Below, piece by piece: positions 1-9,138 of a stretch of DNA of 36,408 bases. The notes beneath the pieces are model-generated. The model was given only the letters and a program-made list of their open reading frames with translations. It was not told the origin of the DNA and made no database searches. Source of the stretch: Actinomycetales bacterium (GTDB taxonomy: Bacteria > Actinomycetota > Actinomycetes > Actinomycetales > Dermatophilaceae); contig JAAYYA010000410.1 of the NCBI GenBank assembly GCA_012515595.1, positions 1-36,408 of the forward strand. Reading direction: 5' to 3'. The position numbers were made by a program, and so were the translations under genes. Position 1 is the stretch's first letter; each line of letters opens with the position of its first letter.

Positions 1-417
1 CCCTCGGTGACGGCGTGCTGGAGCGTGGACGTCGGAGAACAGAACCTCGGTGCCTTCATCACCTGTGACGGGCTCGGGATGGAGCTGGTGATGGAGCAGC
101 GGGAGGAGGGCGGCAACAACAGCTTCGTGTGGCAGCTGCCGACCCGGATCAAGTACTCCAACATCAAGCTGTCCCGGCCGATCTGCCAAGACACCGACAA
201 GGTCGTCGCCTGGATCAACAGCATCCTCCAGCAGACCCGGCCGGTGACCGCCACCATCCGCGCCCTCACCGCCGAGAAAACGCCGGTCGCCGTGTGGACC
301 CTGCAGGGGGTCATCCCCATCCGGTGGACCGGACCGAGCCTGTCCACGGACTCGCCCAAGGTGGCCACCGAGACCATCGAGCTGGCCCACCACGGGTTCA
401 CCGTCGGGAGGACGTGA
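1..417 (+). CDS. Phage tail tube-like protein of a contractile injection system (Afp1/Afp5/gp19-like), 5' end outside the window
   Basis: Frame open from base 1 to stop at 417. Contains GLGMELVMEQREEGGNNSFVWQLPTRIKYSNIKLSRPICQDTDKV, typical of T4-like/eCIS tail tube proteins. The ORF start at 7 may not be the true start. Confidence 0.88.
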   Translation, partial: PSVTACWSVDVGEQNLGAFITCDGLGMELVMEQREEGGNNSFVWQLPTRIKYSNIKLSRPICQDTDKVVAWINSILQQTRPVTATIRALTAEKTPVAVWTLQGVIPIRWTGPSLSTDSPKVATETIELAHHGFTVGRT

Positions 418-422
418 GCACC

Positions 423-1223
423 ATGTCCTCATCGATGGCCCTGGCGGTCACCAAGTCCGCGAAGGCACCACCACTCCCGCCCGTGCCTGCGGACGCCAAG
501 GGAGCGGTCACGGAGGGAACCCGGGCCCAGCTGGAACGCGCCAACCTGGTCATCTACGAGTTGCAGCCCTCCCCCGACGGGACCACCGCCAAGGTCGGCT
601 CCGAGCAGGCCCGGATCACCTTCCAGTTCAACCCCAAGGAGCTGACCGTCCAGAAGGCCGCCAAGTGGGAGCGCAAGCCGAGCACCGGCGCGGAGAAGGC
701 CGGGCCCCCGCAGTTCACCGGTGCCGACCCCTGCAAGATGACCCTGGAGATGTTCCTGGACGCGACCGCGACCCACGACACCAGCGTGGTCACCACGGTC
801 GAGACCCTCTTCGCCTGCTGCACCCCGACCGAGACGAGCGCCAAGAAGGAGAAGCCGTCTCCACCGCTGGTCGCCCTGCAGTGGGGGAAGGTCACCAGCT
901 TCGCCGCGTTCATCGTCTCGGTGAACGCGAAGTACACCCTGTTCAGCGCCGACGGCACCCCCATCCGGGCGCTGTGCCAGGTCTCCCTGGAGGAGATGCC
1001 GGTCGCGCCGTGGCGGCAGAACCCCACCTCCGGCGGCCGGTCGGTCCGCCGGGCCCACCAGCTCATCGACGGTGACAGCCTCGCGTCGGTGGCGTACGCC
1101 GAGTACGGCGACCCGGCGATGTGGCGGTCGATCGCGGCCTTCAACGGGATCGACGACCCGCTGCGGGTGCCCCGCGGCACCCGGCTGCTGCTGCCCACCC
1201 CCGCCGAGCTGGGGGTGGGCTGA
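423..1223 (+). CDS. LysM domain eCIS/phage-tail protein (Afp7-like, tube/baseplate adaptor)
   Basis: ATG at 423 (MSSSMALAVTKS...). FQFNPKELTVQKAAKWERKPS motif and C-terminal LysM (HQLIDGDSLASVAYAEYGDPAMWRSIAAFNGIDDPLRVPRGTRLLLP). Confidence 0.88.
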   Translation: MSSSMALAVTKSAKAPPLPPVPADAKGAVTEGTRAQLERANLVIYELQPSPDGTTAKVGSEQARITFQFNPKELTVQKAAKWERKPSTGAEKAGPPQFTGADPCKMTLEMFLDATATHDTSVVTTVETLFACCTPTETSAKKEKPSPPLVALQWGKVTSFAAFIVSVNAKYTLFSADGTPIRALCQVSLEEMPVAPWRQNPTSGGRSVRRAHQLIDGDSLASVAYAEYGDPAMWRSIAAFNGIDDPLRVPRGTRLLLPTPAELGVG

Positions 1224-3034
1224 TGCCGATCAGCAGCACCTGCCAGATCACGGTCGACGGCAGCCCCCTGCCCCTGGACATCGCCGGGCTGCTCACCGAC
1301 GCCTGCGTCGAGGACAGCCAGCGACTGCCCGACCTGTTCACCCTCCGCTTCCGCGACGTGGGTCGCACCGTCGTGAAGAAGAGCGGCGCCAAGATCGGGG
1401 CCAAGGTCGAGATCTCGGTGCAGACGGTCGACGCCGCCTCCCCCGTGCTGCTCATGGCCGGCGAGGTGACCGCGATCGAGGCGGAGTTCGACTCGGCCGG
1501 CACGTTCACCGTCATTCGCGGCTACGACCCGGCCCACCGGCTGTTCCACGGCCGGCGCACCGCCGCCTACACCCAGGTCACCGCCTCCGACATCGTCAGC
1601 AAGGTGGTCAAGGAAGCCGGGCTCCGCGTCGGGAAGATCCAGTCCACCACGACCGTGTACGAGCAGGTCTCGCAGTGCGCACAGACCGACTGGGAGTTCC
1701 TGGAGGCGCTGGCCCGGGAGGAGGGCATGGACTTGTGGGTCCGGGAGGGCAAGGTGAACCTGGGGCCGCCCGAGGGCGCCTCGTCGGCGCCTGCGGCGGG
1801 AGGTCCTGGCCAGCGGGTGCCGCTCGCGCTGCGGCTGGGCATTGACCTGCTGCGCGTCCGGACCGTCGTCACCTCGGCCCAGCAGGTCAAGGAGGTCGAG
1901 GTCCGCGGCTGGGACGTGAAGAGCAAGAAGGCCCTCACCGCCACCGAACCTGCCAAGACCGAGACGGTGGACCTGCCGGAGGTGAGTGCCCAGAAGCTCG
2001 CCGGGATCTTCGGCAACAAGAAGTACGTCTCCACGGACGTGCCCTTCGGGGTGCAGGCCGAGGTGGCCAGCGCGGCCAAGTCGCTCGCCCGCGAGGTCGC
2101 CGGCAGCTTCGCCGCGGTCGAGGGCGTGGTCCGCGGCAACCCGGAGCTGAGCGCCAACAGCGCCATCACCCTCACGGGCCTGGGCGAACCCTTCGACGGC
2201 AAGTACACCGTCACCTCGTCCCGGCACCGGTTCGACGCCCACTCCGGCTACCTGACGACCTTCACCGTGTCCGGACGCAACGACCGCACGATGCTCGGGC
2301 TCGCGGCCAACGGCGCCGGTCCGGGCGGCCCCCGTGGCCCGGTCATCGGGCAGGTCACCGACGTCAAGGACCCCGAGAAGATGGGGCGCGTCAAGGTGAA
2401 GCTGCCGTGGCTCGACGACGCCTACGTCTCACCGTGGGCACGCACCGTCCATGCCGGTGCGGGCAACGAGCGGGGATGGCTGGTCATGCCCGAGGTGGGC
2501 GACGAGGTGCTGGTCGACTTCGAGCTGGGCGACGTGCGCAGACCCTACGTCCTCGGCGGTCTCTACAACGGCGTCGACAAGCTGGCCAAGGGCCCGGAAC
2601 TGGTCGACGGGGGCAGCGGCGCCATCAACCGGCGCTCCATGGTCTCGCGGCTGGGGCACCACATCGACCTGCTCGACCAGAAGGGGAAGTCCGACGGCGT
2701 CACCGTCGCGACCAGCGACGACAAGCTGATGCTCACGCTCGACGCCGCCGGCACGAAGATCACCCTGCACAGCGACGGCACCGTGCTGATCGAAGGCAGC
2801 AAGGGGATCGTGGTCGACGCGGCCACCAGCGACCTGGAGCTCAAGGGCGGCAAGGTCACCATCGCCGGCCAGAACGGGGTCGACCTCAGCAGCAGCGGGG
2901 GCAGCGTCTCCGTCAAGGCCCAGACCCAGCTCAACCTCACCGGCCTGACCGCCAAGCTCGAGGGCAGCACCCAGACCGAGGTGAAGGGAGGCGCGGCCTG
3001 CACCATCAAGGCGGCCTTGGTCCAGATCAACTAA
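1223..3034 (+). CDS. VgrG-like spike protein (gp27/gp5-like, Afp8-like)
   Basis: ATG at 1223 overlaps the preceding stop (TGATG). GPVIGQVTDVKDPEKMGRVKVKLPWLDD...WARTVHAGAGNERGWLVMPEVGDEVLVDFELGD is the VgrG/gp5 OB-fold signature; C-terminal beta-helix-like repeats. Confidence 0.92.
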   Translation: MPISSTCQITVDGSPLPLDIAGLLTDACVEDSQRLPDLFTLRFRDVGRTVVKKSGAKIGAKVEISVQTVDAASPVLLMAGEVTAIEAEFDSAGTFTVIRGYDPAHRLFHGRRTAAYTQVTASDIVSKVVKEAGLRVGKIQSTTTVYEQVSQCAQTDWEFLEALAREEGMDLWVREGKVNLGPPEGASSAPAAGGPGQRVPLALRLGIDLLRVRTVVTSAQQVKEVEVRGWDVKSKKALTATEPAKTETVDLPEVSAQKLAGIFGNKKYVSTDVPFGVQAEVASAAKSLAREVAGSFAAVEGVVRGNPELSANSAITLTGLGEPFDGKYTVTSSRHRFDAHSGYLTTFTVSGRNDRTMLGLAANGAGPGGPRGPVIGQVTDVKDPEKMGRVKVKLPWLDDAYVSPWARTVHAGAGNERGWLVMPEVGDEVLVDFELGDVRRPYVLGGLYNGVDKLAKGPELVDGGSGAINRRSMVSRLGHHIDLLDQKGKSDGVTVATSDDKLMLTLDAAGTKITLHSDGTVLIEGSKGIVVDAATSDLELKGGKVTIAGQNGVDLSSSGGSVSVKAQTQLNLTGLTAKLEGSTQTEVKGGAACTIKAALVQIN

Positions 3035-3102
3035 CCCGACCCACGCACCAGCCCACCAGCCCGGGAGACCCGGCTCACGGCATACGAAGGAGATGAACGG
3101 CG

Positions 3103-3384
3103 ATGCGCCCAGCAGCCAGGGTCGGCGATCCCACCGGACACCCCGGCACGATCGCCCCGCCCGGTGTGCCCACCGTCCTGATCGGCGGGATGCCCGCGGC
3201 CACCGTCGGCGCGCAGCACATCTGCTCCTTCCCCGGGGTGCCCCCGCACCCGCCCTCCGTGATCATCCCGCCCGGCAGCCTGACCGTGCTGATCGGCGGG
3301 AAGCCGGCCGCCCGCATGGGTGACATGTCCGCCTGCGGGGCGCCGATCGTCATGGGCTGCCCGACGGTGCTGATCGGAGGATGA
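3103..3384 (+). CDS. PAAR-domain spike tip protein
   Basis: MRPAARVGDPTGHPGTIAPPGVPTVLIGGMPAATVGAQHICSF... PAAR family repeats; RBS (gaaggag) upstream. Confidence 0.92.
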   Translation: MRPAARVGDPTGHPGTIAPPGVPTVLIGGMPAATVGAQHICSFPGVPPHPPSVIIPPGSLTVLIGGKPAARMGDMSACGAPIVMGCPTVLIGG

Positions 3385-3809
3385 CGACGATGACCAGCCA
3401 CCTCGACAACGGGCTCGACTTCGTCGGCGCCGGGTGGGCCTTCCCGCTGGGCGTGGACGCCACCGGCCGGGTCGCCCTGGTCTCCCGCGAGCGCGAGATC
3501 CAGGAGTCGCTGCGGCTGATCCTGGGCACCGCCCCGGGCGAGCGGCCGATGCGCCCGGAGTTCGGCTGCCGGATCCACGAGCACGTCTTCGGGCCGGCCA
3601 ACTCCACCACGGCGGGGCGGGTGGCGCACGACGTGCGGGAGGCGATCGAGCGGTGGGAGCCCCGCGTGGACCTGCTCGACGTCGGGGTCAGCTTCGACGC
3701 CCACGCCGAGGGCACCCTCTATGTCGACATCCGCTACACGCTGCGCGGTGACAACGACCCGCGCAACCTGGTCTTCCCGTTCTACGTGATCCCCGACGAG
3801 CAGGAATAG
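3381..3809 (+). CDS. GPW/gp25-like baseplate protein
   Basis: ATG overlaps the PAAR stop. Contains LRLILGTAPGERPMRPEFGCRIHEHVF, the gp25 signature. Confidence 0.93.
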   Translation: MTTMTSHLDNGLDFVGAGWAFPLGVDATGRVALVSREREIQESLRLILGTAPGERPMRPEFGCRIHEHVFGPANSTTAGRVAHDVREAIERWEPRVDLLDVGVSFDAHAEGTLYVDIRYTLRGDNDPRNLVFPFYVIPDEQE

Positions 3810-3819
3810 GTGGTGACCC

Positions 3820-5769
3820 GTGGCACTCCCCGCTCCCGACCTGGACGACCGCCGCTTCCAGCAGCTGGTCGACGACGCCAAGCGCCTGGTCCAGCAACGC
3901 TGCCCCGACTGGACCGACCACAACGTGTCCGACCCCGGCGTGACGCTCATCGAGGCGTTCGCGCAGATGGTCGACCAGTTGATCTACCGGCTCAACCGGG
4001 TGCCGGACCGCAACTACGTCAAGTTCCTGGAGATGATCGGCGTCGAGCTGCGCTCCTCGGCCGCCGCGCGGGGGGCGGTGACCTTCTGGCTGTCGGCGCC
4101 CCAACCCCAGACGGTGCTGGTGCGGGCCGGGTCCGAGGTGGCCACGCCCCGGACCGACCTGCAGGACCCGCTCGTCTTCACCACGCTGAAGGACCTGCAC
4201 GTCGTGCCGTGCTCCTTCGCGCATGCCGCCGTGCGGCCGCTGGACAAGCAGCCGGCCGAGACCACCCGGTCGCTGGACACCGAGCAGGGCTTCGCCTGTT
4301 TCTCCCGCACCCCGCAGGTCGGTGACGAGCTGCTCGTCGGACTCTCCGACCCCGTCCCCTCGTGCGCCGTCCTGCTCCGCCTGGACTGCACCGTCGCGGG
4401 TGTGGGCGTCGACCCCCGGCGCCCCCCGCTGGTGTGGGAGGCCTGGCAGGGCACCGACTGGGTGCCCTGCCAGGTGGACAGCGACGGCACCGGCGGGCTG
4501 AACCGGCCGGGCGACATCGTCCTGCACGTCCCCGACACCCACCAGGCCTCCGTGATCGCCCGGCACCGGGCGGGGTGGCTGCGCTGCCGCCTCGTGGAGG
4601 CGGAGCCCGAGCAGCCCACCTACACCGCCTCGCCGCGGATCATGGGGATCGAGGCGATGACCGTCGGCGGGACCACGGGCTACGTGCACGCCGAGATCAT
4701 CGGCCGGGAGGATGTCGGGCGCTCCGACGGCACCCCCGGGCAGCGGATGCGGCTGAGCCGCCACCCGGTGCTGCCGGCCGACGACCCCGTGGTCCTGGAG
4801 GTGGTCACCGACGCCGGGAGCGAGGCGTGGGAGCAGGTCGCCCACTTCGCCGCCTCGGGCCCGGAGGACCGGCACTTCCGGCTGGACGCGTATGCCGGGG
4901 AGGTCCAGTTCGGACCGGCGGTCCGGCAGGCCGACGGCGGGCTGCGCTACTACGGCGCGGTCCCGCCCCGCGGGGCGAGCGTGCAGATCCAGGGCTACCG
5001 GTGCGGCGGTGGCCGCCGGGGCAACGTGGCGGCCGGCCAGATCCGGGTGCTGAAGTCGAGCGTGCCCTATGTCGGCAGCGTCGAGAACCGGACCGCCGCC
5101 GTGGGCGGCGCGGACCCGGAGACCCTCGAGGACGCCAAGGTCCGCGGGCCGATGCTGCTGCGCTCCCGCGGCCGCGCGGTGACCGCGGAGGACTTCGTCG
5201 AGCTGACCCTGGAGGTCGCGCCCGACGTCGCGCGGGTCGAGTGCGTCACCAGCCACACCCCGGAGGACGCCGGCGGCGTCCGGCTGCTCGTCGTCCCGCA
5301 CGTGGCCAGCGACGACCTCGGCCGGGTCGAGCGGACCGAGCTCGACCCGCCGGAGGCGACGCTCGAGCGGATCAGCGAGAGCCTGGACCAGCGTCGGCTC
5401 ATCGGCACCCGGATCCTGGTCACCCCGCCGGACTACGTCTGGGTGACCGCGGTCGTCAGCGTCACGGCCCTGCCGCAGCACGACCCGCAGGAGGTGCGCG
5501 ACGCGGTCCTGCGGGCGCTCTACCGGCACTTCCACCCGCTGCAGGGCGGACCCGACGGCACCGGCTGGCCCTTCGGCCGGCACGTCCAGGCCCACGAGCT
5601 GCACGCCACCCTGGCCCATGTGCCCGGCGTGGACATGTCCGAGGAGATCAGCGTGTCGCTGTTCCCGGCGGAGGCGGGCAGCGGCCGACGGGACAAGGCG
5701 GTGCAACGGGTCGACCTCGGCCCCACCTCGCTGGTCTACTCCTACGAGCACCAGGTCCGGGTGCGCTGA
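3820..5769 (+). CDS. Putative baseplate assembly protein J-like (Afp11-like)
   Basis: GTG start at 3820 (VALPAPDLDDRRFQQLVDDAKRLVQQRCPDWTDHNVSDPGVTLIEAFAQMVDQLIYRLNRVPDRNYVKFLEMIG). Typical of actinobacterial putative baseplate assembly proteins. Confidence 0.9.
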   Translation: MALPAPDLDDRRFQQLVDDAKRLVQQRCPDWTDHNVSDPGVTLIEAFAQMVDQLIYRLNRVPDRNYVKFLEMIGVELRSSAAARGAVTFWLSAPQPQTVLVRAGSEVATPRTDLQDPLVFTTLKDLHVVPCSFAHAAVRPLDKQPAETTRSLDTEQGFACFSRTPQVGDELLVGLSDPVPSCAVLLRLDCTVAGVGVDPRRPPLVWEAWQGTDWVPCQVDSDGTGGLNRPGDIVLHVPDTHQASVIARHRAGWLRCRLVEAEPEQPTYTASPRIMGIEAMTVGGTTGYVHAEIIGREDVGRSDGTPGQRMRLSRHPVLPADDPVVLEVVTDAGSEAWEQVAHFAASGPEDRHFRLDAYAGEVQFGPAVRQADGGLRYYGAVPPRGASVQIQGYRCGGGRRGNVAAGQIRVLKSSVPYVGSVENRTAAVGGADPETLEDAKVRGPMLLRSRGRAVTAEDFVELTLEVAPDVARVECVTSHTPEDAGGVRLLVVPHVASDDLGRVERTELDPPEATLERISESLDQRRLIGTRILVTPPDYVWVTAVVSVTALPQHDPQEVRDAVLRALYRHFHPLQGGPDGTGWPFGRHVQAHELHATLAHVPGVDMSEEISVSLFPAEAGSGRRDKAVQRVDLGPTSLVYSYEHQVRVR

Positions 5770-6299
5770 TGCGGGGCACCATCGCCGGACTGGCCACGCC
5801 GCACCCCCTGGGCGCGACGCTGCCCGGGCTGTATGCCGACGACGAGTTCGCGCAGGCGCTCTGCTCGGGGCTCGACGAGGTCCTCGCCCCCGTGATCGGC
5901 ACGCTCGACAACCTCCCGGCCTATCTCGACCTGGCGACCGCCCCGGACGACCTGGTGCCGTGGCTGGCCCGCTGGGTCGGCATGGCGGTCCAGGCGAACC
6001 TGCCGGTGGAGCGGCAGCGCGAGCTCCTGCAGTCCGCGGTGGACCTGCAGGGCTGGCTCGGCACCCCCCTGGGCGTGCACCTGACCCTGGAGGCGCTCTT
6101 CGGCGCCACCGCCGAGCTCGAGGAGTCGGGGGGATCGTCGTGGTCCACGGACCCGCACGCCCCCCTGCCCGGCGACCCGGTGCCGTCGGTCCGGGTGCGG
6201 GTGTCCGGCGGAGGGCCCGCGCTGGACGGCGACCAGGTCGAGGCCGTGGTCGCCGCGGTCACGCCCGCGCACGTGCTGCGGCAGGTGGATCTGAGCTAG
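5769..6299 (+). CDS. Phage tail protein (tail protein I/Afp12-like, small form)
   Basis: ATG at 5769 overlaps the J stop (TGATG). LPGLYADDEFAQALCSGLDEVLAPVIGTLDNLPAYLDLATAPDDLVPWLARWVG motif. Confidence 0.87.
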   Translation: MRGTIAGLATPHPLGATLPGLYADDEFAQALCSGLDEVLAPVIGTLDNLPAYLDLATAPDDLVPWLARWVGMAVQANLPVERQRELLQSAVDLQGWLGTPLGVHLTLEALFGATAELEESGGSSWSTDPHAPLPGDPVPSVRVRVSGGGPALDGDQVEAVVAAVTPAHVLRQVDLS

Positions 6300-9138
6300 C
6301 CGGGTCCGGCACCCGCCCGTTGACCAGGTCGCGGACCCGGCTGTGCTCGGCGAGGGTCACCTGCGCCGCACTGTGGTCACCGAGCTCCTGCTGGATCCGG
6401 GCCAGGACGAGCCAAGCGGTGTCCCGCAGCGGGTCGAGCTGCACCACCCGCCTGGCCTGCCACAGCCCGAGGTCGGGCCGTCCCAGGTCCAGGCAGGCCG
6501 CGGCCGAGGACGCCAGGGCGGTGGCCACGCCGAGCCGCAGCCGGTCCCGCTCGTCCAGCACCCACTCGGCGGACCCGACCTCCGGCAGCAGGTCCCCCTG
6601 GTAGAGCTCCAGCACCTCGGCCGCCCGGTCCGCCAGCAGCACCGGGTCAGCGTCCCGCACCGCCCGGCCGACGGCGGTGATCGCCCGGTCGAGCAGGTGC
6701 ACGTCGACGCTGGCACCGGGCAGCGCCAGCCGGTAGGCGTCCCCGTGCCGCTGGACGACCCCCGCGGGGACGCCGTGGTCCTCCAGGAGCCGGCGGACGC
6801 TGGACACCGCGACCTGCAGCCGGTGGGTGCCCACGTCGAGCCGGGCGCCCGGCCAGAGGCTGTCGATGAGCCGCTCCCGGTGCACGTCGACGCCGTGCTG
6901 CATGGCCAGGAGCATGAGCAGCAGCCGCGCCCTGGGCCGCAGCGGCATCACGTCGATGTCCGTCCCGTGGTGCAGCCGGAACCCTCCCAGGCACTGCACC
7001 CAGGCGCCCCCGCCGGCCGCGGCCGCTGGCGCACCGTGACCCGGGCCGCGCTGCACCACGGCCCGGCACGTGGCCAGGACCGCGGCGACGTCCTCCAGGC
7101 CCACCTGGCGGGCCAGCCCGGTCAGCTCCCGGTCGGCCAGCGGGCCCGGTGCGGCCCCGGTCGCCGCCATGACGGCGAGGATCAGCGAGCGCACCCACAG
7201 CTCCAGCACCGGCGCCCCGAGGGTCGCGGCGGTCGCCGCCGCATGGTCCAGGTGGACCCGCGCCTCGGCATACTCCCCCTGGCGCGACAGCGCCACGCTG
7301 GTGAGGGCCCGCACCACGAGCTCGCCCCAGGCGTCCCCGTCCCGCTGGCAGGCGGCGACGGCGCTGCGGCAGGCGTCGATCCGCCAGGACTGGCCCGCGG
7401 TCTCCAGGACCAGGCAGGCCTGCAGCCCCTGGGCGACCCGCGCCAGCCAGGGATAACCCTCGACGTCCGCGGTCAGGCTCAGGTTCTCCAGGGTCGCGAC
7501 GCACTGGTCCCGCTGGCCCGGCGCGCCCACGTCGAGGAGGGCCCCGAGCATCCCGGCCGCGAGCCAGGGCCAGGTCGCGCCCACGAGCGCCGGATAGGCG
7601 CGGTCCAGCTCGGCGCGGGCCTCGGCCAGCCGGCCCGCGAACAGGTGGGCGACGGCGGACACCAGGCCCCACTCCGGACCGGTGTCGGCCGGGAGGCGGG
7701 GCGGCTGGACCGTGCGGGTCAGCGAGCGCACCGCGCTCAGCGGCGTGTGGGCGACCTCGACGCCGGTGGCGCGGCTGCCCAACCAGGCCGAGGCGTGCCG
7801 TCGCTCGGAGGCGCAGTGGGCGGCCAGGTCGGGGTCGTCGACCGCGGCCTCGACCAGGCGCAGGGAGAGCAGGGCGTCGTCGATCGACCCCTGGCGCAGC
7901 AGCCGACGGATCCGGGCCACGGCCAGCCACGGGTCGTTCTGCTCCGCCGGGTGCAGGTCGCCGGTGGTCAGGGCCCCGACGTCGGGGTCCGCGACCCCGG
8001 CCCGCTCGCGGACCAGCCGGGCCGCCGCGCCCCAGTCACCAGCCCGTTTGTAGGCCCGCAGCGCCTCGGTGTGGTGCCCCGCCTGCTCCAGGAGCCGCGC
8101 GGCCCGGACGTGCAGGGCCGTCACCTCCCCCACCGGCAGCTCGTCCTCGAGGGTGACCTCGAGGTGGTCCCGGAGCACCTGGTGGTAGCGGTAGGAGCGG
8201 CCCTCGTCCGGGGTGGTGGTGAACAGCTGCTCGGCCTCCAGTCCGCGCAGCACGGACCCGCTGTCGACCCGGTCCAGCAGCGCGTCGCACAGGGGTCCGT
8301 CCAGGATGCCCAGCGGGGAGGTCCGCAGCAGGAACTGGCGCCGCTCGGCGCTCAGCCCGTCGAGGACGGTGCGGGTCAGGTAGGACCGGATCAGCCGGGA
8401 CCGGCCGTTCAGGCGGACGACCTCGGCCTCCCGCTCCACGTGGGTGAGGTTGCGCACGGACAGGTGGAAGAGCTGTAGCGCCGCCGCCAGGCCGCCGACG
8501 CGACGGCACAGCAGCGCCGCGGTCTCGGGGCTGAGCGGTGCGCCGTAGACGCTGCGGAAGAGGTCCTCGACCTCCCAGGACCGGAACCGCAGGTCGTCCC
8601 CGGACAGCTCGACGAGGTCGCCGGAGGCCAGCATGCGGGTGGTGTTGAACGAGGGTGACCGCCGGGCCCCGAGCAGCACCCGGACCGTGGCGGGACGCAG
8701 CAGCAGGAAACGCTCCAGGGCGTCCTCGGCCGCCGAGCCGGCGATCTCGTGCACGTCGTCGAGGACCAGCAGCTGGGGACCTCCGGCCGTCCCGTCTCCG
8801 AGCGCCGCGAGCAGACCGTCGACGCCGGAGTCCGGGGCGAGGGCCGGGGCGCCCGGGGGCAGGAGCGCCAGGGCGAGGTACCGGACCAGGGCCGCCTCGT
8901 CGTGGTCCTCGACGCCGGCGGTGTACCAGGCAGCCAGGGTCCCCGACCTGGCCGCCACCCGGCCCAGCAGGGTGGTCTTGCCGGCGCCGGGCGGGGCGAC
9001 GACCAGCCCCGTCGCAGGGGTGTCGGGGCCGAGCAGGGCGTCCTCGAGCCGCGCTCTGGCGAGACCGACCGGCTTGGGGCACTGGGTCTTGAAGGGCACG
9101 GTCAGCCAGGCGTCCGCCCCCGCGGACGCCTGGCTCAT
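6259..9138 (-). CDS. MalT/STAND-like ATPase with C-terminal SARP-type winged helix + BTAD domain; transcriptional regulator
   Basis: Walker A ([12 protein letters not shown]), Walker B ([10 protein letters not shown]). C-terminal [70 protein letters not shown] is a trans_reg_C/BTAD signature. Confidence 0.85.
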   Translation of the reverse strand: MSQASAGADAWLTVPFKTQCPKPVGLARARLEDALLGPDTPATGLVVAPPGAGKTTLLGRVAARSGTLAAWYTAGVEDHDEAALVRYLALALLPPGAPALAPDSGVDGLLAALGDGTAGGPQLLVLDDVHEIAGSAAEDALERFLLLRPATVRVLLGARRSPSFNTTRMLASGDLVELSGDDLRFRSWEVEDLFRSVYGAPLSPETAALLCRRVGGLAAALQLFHLSVRNLTHVEREAEVVRLNGRSRLIRSYLTRTVLDGLSAERRQFLLRTSPLGILDGPLCDALLDRVDSGSVLRGLEAEQLFTTTPDEGRSYRYHQVLRDHLEVTLEDELPVGEVTALHVRAARLLEQAGHHTEALRAYKRAGDWGAAARLVRERAGVADPDVGALTTGDLHPAEQNDPWLAVARIRRLLRQGSIDDALLSLRLVEAAVDDPDLAAHCASERRHASAWLGSRATGVEVAHTPLSAVRSLTRTVQPPRLPADTGPEWGLVSAVAHLFAGRLAEARAELDRAYPALVGATWPWLAAGMLGALLDVGAPGQRDQCVATLENLSLTADVEGYPWLARVAQGLQACLVLETAGQSWRIDACRSAVAACQRDGDAWGELVVRALTSVALSRQGEYAEARVHLDHAAATAATLGAPVLELWVRSLILAVMAATGAAPGPLADRELTGLARQVGLEDVAAVLATCRAVVQRGPGHGAPAAAAGGGAWVQCLGGFRLHHGTDIDVMPLRPRARLLLMLLAMQHGVDVHRERLIDSLWPGARLDVGTHRLQVAVSSVRRLLEDHGVPAGVVQRHGDAYRLALPGASVDVHLLDRAITAVGRAVRDADPVLLADRAAEVLELYQGDLLPEVGSAEWVLDERDRLRLGVATALASSAAACLDLGRPDLGLWQARRVVQLDPLRDTAWLVLARIQQELGDHSAAQVTLAEHSRVRDLVNGRVPDPASSDPPAAARARA

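Noticed and set aside
554-2242. Long minus-strand ORF antisense to the eCIS genes (also 3688..5751 and 30790..33210)
   Set aside because: GC-rich shadow ORFs with Gly/Arg/His/Pro-biased composition; the + strand frames carry recognised families.
1-6299. Prophage
   Set aside because: Only tail/baseplate-type genes in sight, with no head, packaging, integration or lysis genes; eCIS fits better, although upstream sequence is not visible.
6343-8478. Plus-strand 711-aa ORF opposite the SARP-ATPase
   Set aside because: Compositionally biased antisense shadow of a well-supported coding sequence.
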